Of a DNA stretch of 7,465 nt, positions 1-5,950 are shown in pieces (within the stretch, counting starts at the first letter, position 1; every line of letters begins with the position of its first letter). This DNA is from an uncultured cyanobacterium. Lineage in GTDB: Bacteria; Cyanobacteriota; Cyanobacteriia; PCC-6307; Cyanobiaceae. Made by a program: the position numbers and the translations under genes. Under the pieces are notes generated by a model. The model was given only the letters and a program-made list of their open reading frames with translations, did no database searches and was not told the origin of the DNA. The stretch spans positions 1 to 7,465 of the forward strand of contig CAIYSK010000155.1 in assembly GCA_903928835.1 (NCBI GenBank), read 5' to 3'.

Positions 1-238
1 CGACAATCCCGAATCCCACGCCGAGTTCTGCGGTAGCGAGGGCCTGGCCTACCCCCTGCTCTCCGATCCCGGTGGCGTCGTGAGCAAGAGCTATGGCAGC
101 TGGATCGCCCCCTTCTCCCAACGCCACACGTTTGTGATCGACCCCGATGGAATCCTGCGGGCCCGCTTTGTAGCCGTAAGACCCAGTGGCCACAGCCATG
201 AGGTGCTGGACACCTTAAAAAGTCTTCAGGCCGCATAG
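1..238 (+). CDS. Peroxiredoxin, BCP/PrxQ type, C-terminal part (5' end outside window)
   Basis: The gene enters from the left edge; the reading frame starts at base 2 and gives 78 residues before a TAG stop. BCP/PrxQ peroxiredoxins are thiol peroxidases that reduce hydrogen peroxide and organic hydroperoxides, usually with thioredoxin as reductant. The visible part carries the family's C-terminal pattern: a segment ending in YPLLSDPGG, then a KSYGSW stretch, then RHTFVIDPDG (strand and turn) and a final helix VLDTLKSLQA. The catalytic (peroxidatic) cysteine lies in the missing N-terminal half, so activity cannot be judged here. The one cysteine in view, at fragment residue 10, is not at the usual catalytic position. 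It is followed 24 bases later by a phosphatase gene on the same strand, with a stem-loop between them. The family call is firm; the PrxQ subtype is less so. Confidence 0.85.
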   Translation, partial: DNPESHAEFCGSEGLAYPLLSDPGGVVSKSYGSWIAPFSQRHTFVIDPDGILRARFVAVRPSGHSHEVLDTLKSLQAA

Positions 239-251
239 GGTTAGAAACCCT
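237..251 (+). terminator. Stem-loop at the end of the peroxiredoxin gene, possible weak terminator
   Basis: AGGGTT (237-242) and AACCCT (246-251) form a perfect 6-bp stem with a 3-base AGA loop. The stem starts inside the TAG stop codon. The bases after it (ggccttctttg) are pyrimidine-rich but not a clean T-run, so termination would be partial at best. The ATG of the next gene is only 11 bases downstream, so the hairpin could equally act as a 3'-end stabiliser or affect initiation of that gene. Confidence 0.4.
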
Positions 252-262
252 GGCCTTCTTTG

Positions 263-1177
263 ATGCCGAGCCGCCGCTCCTTGTTCAAAGCCATCCCCAT
301 GGCGTTGGTTGCAGGCTTGATCGCAAGCAGCGCCGCCGGGTTGGTAGCCAAGGCCCAGGCAAATCCATCTGCCCAGGCAAATCCATCACCGCAAGCCAAG
401 TCAGGTTCGCAGGCCAAAACAGTGGCCCACATCCTTGTGACGGCCGACATGGGCAGCGGCAACGCCGAGCAGTTTGCCAATGGCAAAGAGATGGCCGCCA
501 TCCACCGGCAGAGGCCGGTGGATTTTGTGATCCTTGGCGGCGACAACATCTACCCCGATGGCAATTTGGCCGAGGTGGAGGCCAAATTCACCAAGCCCTA
601 CGCCGCCCTCCTGCAGGCGGGCGTCCCATTTCATGCGGTGCTTGGCAACCACGACATCCGAACGGGCAATGGCGAACCGCAAATTGCCTACAAGCCCTTT
701 GGCATGAAGGGCCGCTGGTACACAATCCGCCAGGGTCCTGTCGAATTTTTCATGTTGGATACCAACATGAATGCCCCCTGGCAATTTCAGATGCCCTGGC
801 TGAAAAAGGCCCTGGCAAGCAGCACGGCCCCCTGGAAAGTGGTGGTGGGTCACCATCCCATCTATTCAGCTGGGCTGTATGGCGATGATCCCAATGCCAT
901 TGCTCGGTTAACCCCCGTGTTTGGCAAATACGGAGTGCAGCTTTACATCAATGGCCACGAGCACAACTATGAGCGCACCCAATCCATCAATGGCACCACC
1001 TATCTGATCACGGGAGGGGGGGGCGCTTCGATTCGTCCCATCCTGGCCAACGGCCGGAGCGTAAAAGTGTCGAGCAGCTACAGCTTTGTGGAGTTGAGCG
1101 CCACCGATAAAACCCTGCGCATCGACGCGTGGACCAACAAGGGCCAATCCCTTGATCAGGTGGTTCTGACCCGCTGA
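263..1177 (+). CDS. Tat-exported metallophosphoesterase, purple acid phosphatase-like
   Basis: Predicted secreted phosphatase of 304 residues from ATG 263; a TTG just before it (260) is a possible but less likely start. The N-terminus SRRSLFK (residues 3-9) is a twin-arginine signal, followed by a hydrophobic stretch (about 11-29) and a likely cleavage site near AKAQA. A low-complexity Ala/Gln/Pro/Ser/Lys linker runs to about residue 52. The five metallophosphoesterase blocks follow in order: ADMGSG (D62), GGDNIYPDG (D94, N95, Y97), GNHD (N129, H130), GHHP (H197) and NGHEHNYE (H232, H234). Y97 sits where purple or tartrate-resistant acid phosphatases have the tyrosine that ligates iron. The enzyme probably releases phosphate from organic esters in the periplasm; Tat export suits a protein that folds around its metals first. 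It lies just after the peroxiredoxin gene and converges on the GS-like gene. No Shine-Dalgarno sequence is evident. Confidence 0.9.
   Translation: MPSRRSLFKAIPMALVAGLIASSAAGLVAKAQANPSAQANPSPQAKSGSQAKTVAHILVTADMGSGNAEQFANGKEMAAIHRQRPVDFVILGGDNIYPDGNLAEVEAKFTKPYAALLQAGVPFHAVLGNHDIRTGNGEPQIAYKPFGMKGRWYTIRQGPVEFFMLDTNMNAPWQFQMPWLKKALASSTAPWKVVVGHHPIYSAGLYGDDPNAIARLTPVFGKYGVQLYINGHEHNYERTQSINGTTYLITGGGGASIRPILANGRSVKVSSSYSFVELSATDKTLRIDAWTNKGQSLDQVVLTR
353..387 (+). repeat. 18-bp tandem repeat in the phosphatase linker
   Basis: The 17-mer gcccaggcaaatccatc occurs at 353-369 and again at 371-387, an 18-bp period that preserves reading frame. It encodes duplicated Ala-Gln-Ala-Asn-Pro-Ser units just after the predicted signal-peptide cleavage site. 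It looks like a slippage-type duplication lengthening a flexible linker between the export signal and the catalytic domain. Confidence 0.85.
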
Positions 1178-1198
1178 TCAGGCGACTCACTGATCAGC
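1173..1198. terminator. Inverted repeat between convergent genes, possible bidirectional terminator
   Basis: GCTGATCA (1173-1180) and TGATCAGC (1191-1198) are perfect 8-bp inverted arms around a 10-base loop. The left arm includes the TGA stop of the phosphatase gene; the ligase gene on the other strand ends 12 bases beyond the right arm. Placement suits a shared terminator, but neither side has a T-run, so it may act as a 3'-end stabiliser or rely on Rho-like termination. A third TGATCAG lies at 1153-1159. Confidence 0.45.
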
Positions 1199-1209
1199 CG
1201 AATCCCTAA

Positions 1210-2547
1210 TCAACCATCGAGCCCCGTTTCCCGTTCCCAAGCGCTGATCGCCGCTCCGGATTGGCCCAGGCCCTGGAAGTGCTGCCATTGTTGGCCCCGA
1301 AGTTTTAGGTAGGACTGGCAAAAACTCTCGCCAAGGGCATCTTGCAAAACAGAATCCGCCTGCAAGGCCGCCAGGGCTTCGCCAAGGCTGGTTGGCAATC
1401 GCCCACAGGTCCCAGGGGGAAGGGGGTTGGCGTAATTGTCGTTTGTGTGGGCTTCGCCGGGGTCAAGCTTTTGGGTTATGCCATCGAGGCCCGCTGCCAA
1501 AACCGCAGCCTGGAGGAGATAGGGATGGGTGGCCCCATCGGGTAGCCGTAGCTCCAGGCGCTGGTCATCGGGAATTCGGACCATGTGGGTGCGGTTGTTA
1601 CCCGTATAACTGATTCCGGCCGGTGACCAGGTTGCCCCTGATGTGGTGGGTGGAGCTGCTAGACGCCTGTAGCTGTTCACCGAAGGATTGGTGATGGCAC
1701 ATAGGGCTGGAGCATGGGACAACAAGCCCCCCAGGAAGTGATAGGCCAATGGGGACAGGCCCTTACTTTCGCCAGTTTTGGCAAACAGATTGCTCCCCGC
1801 CCCAGGGCTGCCGGGGAGCCCCCAAAGCGAGAGGTGGGTGTGGCAACCATTGCCTGTCAATTGCTCAAAGGGCTTCGGCATAAAGCTGGCTCGCAATCCC
1901 TGCTGTTCAGCAAGCGATTTCACCATCACCTTGAAGAAGGCATGGCGATCTCCGGTGGTTAGGGCATCAGCGAAGGTCCAATTCACCTCAAATTGGCCAT
2001 TGGCATCTTCATGGTCGGCTTGATAGGGACCCCAGCCCAGCTCCTCCATCGCCTCCAATAACGGGCCAATCAGCGGATAACGCCGCATCAGGGCCAACTG
2101 GTCGTAGCAGGGTTTGAGTTGGTGGTCGGCCTGGTCACCGATCGCCATCCCGGAGGGGTCCAGCAGAAAAAACTCGGCTTCGACACCGCTGCGGAGCTCA
2201 AAGCCCAATTCAGAGGCCCGCTGTTGTTGGCGCCGCAACAGACCGCGGGGACACTGGGCCATGGGCACCCCCTCCAATCGCAATTCGGTGGCGACCCAGC
2301 CCACATCCCGTTGCCAGGGCAGGCGCATCAGGCTGGCTGAATCGGGTATGGCCATCACATCGCCATCGGCTGGCGACAGGTCGAGCCAGGCAGCAAAGCC
2401 CGCAAATCCAGCCCCATCCCGCTCCATTGCTTCCAGGGCGGAGGCAGGTACCAACTTGGCCCGCTGAATGCCAAAGAGATCCGTAAAGGAGAACAGGACA
2501 AAACGAAGCTGGAGTTCCCGCGCGGCGCTAGCAAGGTTTGGGGTCAT
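1210..2547 (-). CDS. Type III (GlnT-like) glutamine synthetase family ligase
   Basis: A 445-residue member of the glutamine synthetase superfamily, near full length for the GlnT/type III group. Family members activate glutamate with ATP and couple it to ammonia or an amine. The metal and nucleotide core is intact: GVEAEFFLLD (E123, E125), HEDANGQFEVNW (E180, E187), GNGCHTHLSL (H236), NPSVNSYRRL (287-296), NNRTHMVRIP (R319, R324) and RLELRLPDGATHPY (E332). By my alignment to the Salmonella enzyme, the two ammonium-site acids are replaced: D50 aligns with Ala49, and the E327 loop (296-318) contains no acidic residue. That suggests an amine rather than ammonia as substrate, as known for gamma-glutamyl-methylamide synthetases; this is inference. 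It is the last gene of the minus-strand run, 57 bases after the hydrolase. The ATG has no clear Shine-Dalgarno sequence. Confidence 0.85.
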   Translation of the reverse strand: MTPNLASAARELQLRFVLFSFTDLFGIQRAKLVPASALEAMERDGAGFAGFAAWLDLSPADGDVMAIPDSASLMRLPWQRDVGWVATELRLEGVPMAQCPRGLLRRQQQRASELGFELRSGVEAEFFLLDPSGMAIGDQADHQLKPCYDQLALMRRYPLIGPLLEAMEELGWGPYQADHEDANGQFEVNWTFADALTTGDRHAFFKVMVKSLAEQQGLRASFMPKPFEQLTGNGCHTHLSLWGLPGSPGAGSNLFAKTGESKGLSPLAYHFLGGLLSHAPALCAITNPSVNSYRRLAAPPTTSGATWSPAGISYTGNNRTHMVRIPDDQRLELRLPDGATHPYLLQAAVLAAGLDGITQKLDPGEAHTNDNYANPLPPGTCGRLPTSLGEALAALQADSVLQDALGESFCQSYLKLRGQQWQHFQGLGQSGAAISAWERETGLDG

Positions 2548-2601
2548 GACGTCTTAAAGAACGTTGGGAATGTTGAAAAGCCTGAAACCAAGGATCTGAT
2601 C

Positions 2602-2626
2602 GGATCAGTTGGACAGCAACTGATCC
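2602..2626 (-). promoter_or_regulatory. 10-bp stem-loop at the hydrolase/ligase junction
   Basis: GGATCAGTTG (2602-2611) and CAACTGATCC (2617-2626) form a perfect 10-bp stem with a 5-base loop. In the minus-strand transcript it spans the last codons and the TGA stop of the hydrolase, upstream of the ligase gene. There is no U-run immediately after it, so it is more likely a processing, stabilising or attenuating element than a full terminator. CTGATC-G-GATCAG (2596-2608) overlaps one arm, so an alternative pairing is possible. Confidence 0.5.
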
Positions 2627-3558
2627 ACCACCGCTCGCAATTGCCGCTGTTCAGGCTGACTGCCATGGGGATTTCCAGCCCTGTGGCCGAGTAGGGAATC
2701 GATTTCGAAAAACTTGCAGTTGGGAATCAACGCAGCGTCAGCGGCCATGTCGGCGACGGTGAAATAGAGGTCACGGTTGGCGGCTACTAGGGCTGCCTGG
2801 GCCTCGATCTGGGGCAACTGATCCACCACGTCGTGCTCAAGCCAGGTATCGATCATCGCGATCAGATCGCGGGGATCATGACGCCTGTAATGGGGCAACC
2901 AATGCTCTTCGACGTACTCCTCCATGGGTTGCTCGATCTGGTTATAGAAGGGTTGGCTCGACGCCCAACTGGCATAGATCAGGGCATAGGTTCGCAAGCC
3001 ATCAATGGGTTCCGAATCAAAGCTGCTGCCGTTCCAATGGCGGTCGGATAGAAGGGCATGGCGCAGGCTGAGCAGAAACAGTCGGTTGTGATTGGATGTG
3101 CGCCCAGTGCCGCAAACACAACAAAGACGCTTCACCTGGTTGGGGTAACGCACAGCCCATTGGTAGGCCTGTTGGGCCCCCATAGACCATCCGTAAATCA
3201 AGGCGGGATACTCAACCCCTAAACAATCTTCAAGAAAGCGCCGCTGGGCAGCGACATTGTCACGATGGCTCACCACCCATCCCTGTTCTGCCACACCCAT
3301 CTCTCCATGGCTTGGGCTAGTGGAAATCCCATTGCCAAACATGTCAACGATCACAATGCAATAGCGCTCAGGATCAAATAGGGGGCCTACCATCCAGGCC
3401 AAATCCATATGCCTAGCTCCATAGGAAGTAGGAATCAAGATCAGATTGGTGCCTTCCTGGTTTAATTCACCAGCAATGCCATAGCCAATCTGGGCATCGC
3501 GAATTGTTTGACCGTTGTGAAGAGGAACATCACCCAGCGAAAAGTGGTCACTCCTCAT
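2605..3558 (-). CDS. Alpha/beta hydrolase, homoserine O-acetyltransferase (MetX)-like family
   Basis: A 317-residue alpha/beta-fold enzyme. The nucleophile elbow is GWSMGAQQA (Ser125); the likely acid is D263 in AANRDLYF and the likely base H292 in LGHRAGNPHG. The N-terminal part (LILIPTSYGARHMD, then DPERYCIVIVDMFGNGIS) resembles proteins annotated as homoserine acetyltransferases. It is shorter than usual MetX (about 350-380) and its elbow differs from the SMGGMQA form, so I do not call it metX. It could move an acyl group onto a hydroxyl or hydrolyse an ester. The ATG overlaps the desaturase stop as ATGA (3555-3558), so translation is probably coupled. GC content in its 5' third is low: 117 of 240 bases at 3301-3540. 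Substrate unknown; fold and family call are firm. Confidence 0.85.
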   Translation of the reverse strand: MRSDHFSLGDVPLHNGQTIRDAQIGYGIAGELNQEGTNLILIPTSYGARHMDLAWMVGPLFDPERYCIVIVDMFGNGISTSPSHGEMGVAEQGWVVSHRDNVAAQRRFLEDCLGVEYPALIYGWSMGAQQAYQWAVRYPNQVKRLCCVCGTGRTSNHNRLFLLSLRHALLSDRHWNGSSFDSEPIDGLRTYALIYASWASSQPFYNQIEQPMEEYVEEHWLPHYRRHDPRDLIAMIDTWLEHDVVDQLPQIEAQAALVAANRDLYFTVADMAADAALIPNCKFFEIDSLLGHRAGNPHGSQPEQRQLRAVVDQLLSN

Positions 3559-4478
3559 TGGGGCCCAGCCCAGGCGGAAAGATTGCGCAACAATTTTCTG
3601 TGCACAAAGAGATAGCCAGGATCCAGATGCTTCAGCTCAGGACCGATCCAGCGGTGCGCAGACGGCAAGGAGTGGAAGGGAAGCGAGGCATACAGATGAT
3701 GTTCGGCGTGGAATGGCATGTTCCACATCTGCCACGCGACGACCGGATTTGTGAGGGTTGTTCGGGTGTTGGTGGTGCCATCGGCATCAAAGCTGCAGCC
3801 GCTGTGCTCCGCCAACATCGCCAGCCGCAGGAACGGCTGGCCAACCGCCAAGGGCAGGAGCCAATTCCAGAACAGAAAACCACTGCCATTCAGCACAGAT
3901 ACGAGGGCTAGTGCCCCATAAATTGTGAACTGCCAACGCACCGAACGCCTGATCTGGGGAATCACCTCAGGGTTGAGATAGGCAAGCCCAGAGAGGTCTC
4001 CAAACAGAAGCTGGTAGAAACCCCGAATTTTCCCAATCCACCAATTCCAGCCACTGATCTCTAGGACGTAGGCGAATCGGGTGGTTGGGAAGCCATCCTC
4101 AAGCTCTGGATCGAGGCCGATCTGGTGCGCATAGCGGTGATGCCACTGGTGATAACGGCGATAAAAGGTGGAGTTGTAAAAACAAAGCAACCCAGCACAC
4201 CAGGCCACGGCGTCATTCACACTTCGGGAGCGAAATGCGGTTCGATGGCAGCACTCATGCAAAGGAGCAAAGGCGGTGGCCAAACCAATGCCACTGGCAA
4301 GGAGCCCCAGTAAACGCAGCAGCACCGGCAGTCCGACCTGGGCCCAAAGCCAACCACCAATCCCAATCGTGAGCAGGTGGCTGAAGATCCGAATCATCCC
4401 AGGGCGATCAGAGCCCGTGTTGAGGTCGGCGAGAACTGAGCGGGGCAGCAAGGCCTTTGAAGGTGAAGTTGAAACCAT
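3555..4478 (-). CDS. Membrane fatty acid desaturase/hydroxylase family protein
   Basis: A 307-residue integral membrane protein with the three histidine boxes of the diiron desaturase/hydroxylase superfamily: HECCH (74-78), HQWHH (110-114, with a further H118) and HAEHH (257-261). Another conserved-looking histidine is in LAEHSGC (H225). Hydrophobic stretches at about 33-72, 88-102 and 184-222 fit paired membrane helices that place the boxes on one face. Such enzymes use oxygen and an electron donor, probably ferredoxin here, to desaturate or hydroxylate acyl chains, carotenoids or other lipophilic substrates; the actual substrate cannot be read. The start is ATG, preceded by GGTGAG and GGAG (the latter very close). 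It begins 27 bases after csaB and overlaps the hydrolase start. GC in a sampled stretch (3961-4080) is 62 of 120, lower than csaB. Confidence 0.88.
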   Translation of the reverse strand: MVSTSPSKALLPRSVLADLNTGSDRPGMIRIFSHLLTIGIGGWLWAQVGLPVLLRLLGLLASGIGLATAFAPLHECCHRTAFRSRSVNDAVAWCAGLLCFYNSTFYRRYHQWHHRYAHQIGLDPELEDGFPTTRFAYVLEISGWNWWIGKIRGFYQLLFGDLSGLAYLNPEVIPQIRRSVRWQFTIYGALALVSVLNGSGFLFWNWLLPLAVGQPFLRLAMLAEHSGCSFDADGTTNTRTTLTNPVVAWQMWNMPFHAEHHLYASLPFHSLPSAHRWIGPELKHLDPGYLFVHRKLLRNLSAWAGPQ

Positions 4479-4505
4479 TACTCCATCTCACCAGCTTGGC
4501 CGTCC

Positions 4506-5594
4506 CTAAAACGGTGTTGATGGCAACCGAAGACCAAGCCCTTCAAAAATGATCCGGTGCTGCTGCGCCTGGCCATGCAGTGCGTTGATCTGGGCCATAG
4601 ATGGGGGCTGATCCAAACACGACGTCCAGCTCGCCAGGAGGGTTTTGGCGTCCACCAGGTGATCCAAGCTCTGGCAGGGGCAGCCGATTCCCTTAGCCGC
4701 GGCTGCAACCTTGGGGTCATAGCTCAATGCCACCGTGGGGCTGCCAGAGAGGGCCGCCAAAATCAAGCCATGGAGTCGCATGGCCAAGACCAGGCCAGCA
4801 GAGGCGAACACAGCCATCGCTTCGCGGGGATGGGCTGGCACCACTTCCCTACTTCTGTGTTCGAGTTCTGCGCTGAGGAGTCCCTCGCTGCGCAATTGGG
4901 CCAGCAAGCCCCGATCCTGTTCCCCATGGAAGGCCAGCCAAAGCACCTCCCGGTTTGATTCCAAAGCTAGGGATGAAAGGGCTTCCAGGTAGGGGGCCCA
5001 AGATTGGGCATCGAGCTGATGGGTTGGCCGGAAACAAACCACCAGTGGCCCATGGCTGCCTCGCCATTGCTGGGGTGGTAGCGCCCAGACGGGATCCGGG
5101 GCCACCAAACCCTCCACTCCCCATGGGGCGGCAAGGGAAGCGGAAGCCTGATCCCGCCAGCTGATGGCAGCAGCGAAGGACAACAAAGCGCGAACCAAAA
5201 GTCGACTACGCCTGCGGCGCAGGGGGCCCAGCCCCTGGCCCCAGAGCAGCACCTGCTTGCCCTTGAGCTTTGCAGCCGTAATCAGCGCCCCGTAATAAAG
5301 GAGGCTGCGGAAGCTGGTGGCATCCTGGAGGAGGCTGCCGCCGCCCAACACCAGGGCATCGACGCCCTTTAAGGCATGCAAAACCTGGCGGAGCGAGCGG
5401 CGGGGAACGGTGGAAACGCCAAAGCGTTCTTGCACCTGGCGCTCGTCGTAGGCCGTCACTGTGGGAATCACCCCCGCCGGCAACTGCCCCAAAGCCACCT
5501 GCAAGAGGGCGTCATCGCCGAGATTGTGCTCGCCGTAATAACCACAGAGCAACACGCGCTTGGCGATTGGCTGGGGCAAGGCAAGCAAAACCAA
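4506..5594 (-). CDS. csaB: Polysaccharide pyruvyl transferase CsaB
   Basis: A 362-residue pyruvyl transferase that would add a pyruvyl ketal to a cell-surface polysaccharide; in other bacteria CsaB modifies wall polymers that anchor S-layer proteins. Visible motifs: CGYYGEHNLGDDALL (17-31), LGGGSLLQD (83-91), WGQGLGPL (118-125), ISWRDQ (144-149), FRPTHQ (188-193), MRLHGLILAAL (272-282) and SYDPKVAA (291-298). The assigned start is TTG at 5594, because no ATG precedes the conserved CGYYG block. TTG codons 3 and 6, or GTG at Val14, are alternatives that would put the N-terminus closer to homologues. The frame is open upstream to the TGA stop of the small gene, 30 bases away. It leads the minus-strand run into the desaturase and is GC-rich (83 of 120 in two sampled lines). 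Confidence 0.88.
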   Translation of the reverse strand: MVLLALPQPIAKRVLLCGYYGEHNLGDDALLQVALGQLPAGVIPTVTAYDERQVQERFGVSTVPRRSLRQVLHALKGVDALVLGGGSLLQDATSFRSLLYYGALITAAKLKGKQVLLWGQGLGPLRRRRSRLLVRALLSFAAAISWRDQASASLAAPWGVEGLVAPDPVWALPPQQWRGSHGPLVVCFRPTHQLDAQSWAPYLEALSSLALESNREVLWLAFHGEQDRGLLAQLRSEGLLSAELEHRSREVVPAHPREAMAVFASAGLVLAMRLHGLILAALSGSPTVALSYDPKVAAAAKGIGCPCQSLDHLVDAKTLLASWTSCLDQPPSMAQINALHGQAQQHRIIFEGLGLRLPSTPF

Positions 5595-5609
5595 CTGATA
5601 ACCAAAAGC

Positions 5610-5625
5610 ATCGCATTGCTGCGAT
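5610..5625 (-). promoter_or_regulatory. GNRA-type hairpin upstream of csaB
   Basis: In the minus-strand transcript, AUCGCA and UGCGAU form a perfect 6-bp stem capped by a GCAA tetraloop (a stable GNRA loop), followed by GCUUUUGG. It starts at the last base of the upstream gene's TGA stop and ends 15 bases before the csaB TTG. The short U-run makes a weak attenuator or terminator possible; otherwise it may shape initiation at the non-ATG start. Confidence 0.4.
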
Positions 5626-5819
5626 CACCGATTCGCCGGATGCCTGAAGCGCACGCGGTAGGTGGTGTGGGCTGGGCCGAGATGCTGAATCAGGGCATCA
5701 CGGGCTTCTTCATGGAGCTCCTCCAGATTGCTGGCCACGATCCGTAGTTGGCGCTCAACCGCCTTGGCCTCAATCCCCTGGGTTTGGCAGGGGGCCACAT
5801 CAAAAACAATCTCTCGCAT
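5625..5819 (-). CDS. Small HicB-like domain protein
   Basis: A 64-residue protein from an ATG at 5819, with an in-frame stop 18 bases upstream that fixes the start. It opens MREIVFDV and continues to LRIVASNLEELHEEARDALI (25-44). That is the strand, strand, then helix layout of HicB-like / DUF1902-type small proteins, in which the ASNLEELHEEARDAL stretch is the typical helix; the end (YRVRFRHP) would be the last strand. No DNA-binding tail and no HicA partner is visible, so a toxin-antitoxin role is not supported, and many cyanobacteria carry orphan copies. It is read first in the csaB direction, in the same frame as csaB and 30 bases from it. The family call rests on pattern only. Confidence 0.6.
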   Translation of the reverse strand: MREIVFDVAPCQTQGIEAKAVERQLRIVASNLEELHEEARDALIQHLGPAHTTYRVRFRHPANR

Positions 5820-5950
5820 ATCAGGGTGACAGCGTTTTCAGCTTGATGGGCTTTTGGGGCCATGAGGGGGCTGGATCCATACGGAGAACCGGCGCGTTGG
5901 GGGCGGTTCTGGCATCTCCCTACCATTGCAATTCAATTTGGCCCTAGCCC
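5820..5950. promoter_or_regulatory. Divergent intergenic region between the small HicB-like gene and DUF2499
   Basis: This 131-base spacer must hold the promoters for both the minus-strand csaB run and the plus-strand psaK run, unless each starts inside a neighbour. For the plus strand, the best candidate I see is TACCAT (5921-5926) with TTGGGG (5897-5902) 18 bases upstream, a poor match to the -35 consensus. For the minus strand nothing stands out. Open frames crossing it on either strand look like chance. No operator repeat was recognised. Confidence 0.35.

Noticed and set aside
401..856. 151-codon open frame antisense to the phosphatase gene
   Set aside because: It is a shadow of a GC-rich real gene; the peptide shows no recognisable domain, while the sense strand carries all phosphatase motifs.
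2114..2467. 117-codon open frame antisense to the ligase gene
   Set aside because: Low-complexity Ser/Arg/Pro-rich translation with no family resemblance; the opposite strand encodes conserved glutamine synthetase blocks.
1153..2626. Idea that the ligase gene is a mobile cassette bounded by GATCAG inverted repeats
   Set aside because: The two flanking repeats share only the TGATCAG core, have different arms and spacing, and show no target-site duplication or recombinase; end-of-gene stem-loops explain them better.
2857..2871. CGCGATC-A-GATCGCG resembling a HIP1 element
   Set aside because: It is not the exact octamer GCGATCGC; no exact HIP1 copy was seen in the window.
2605..3558. Calling the hydrolase metX (methionine biosynthesis)
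   Set aside because: It is shorter than typical MetX, the nucleophile elbow differs, and its neighbours are not sulfur amino acid genes; only the broader family is supported.
5690..5926. 78-codon minus-strand frame overlapping the HicB-like gene and the divergent spacer
   Set aside because: Trp/Pro/Arg-rich composition typical of an out-of-frame reading; the other frame has the HicB-like pattern and a well-defined start.
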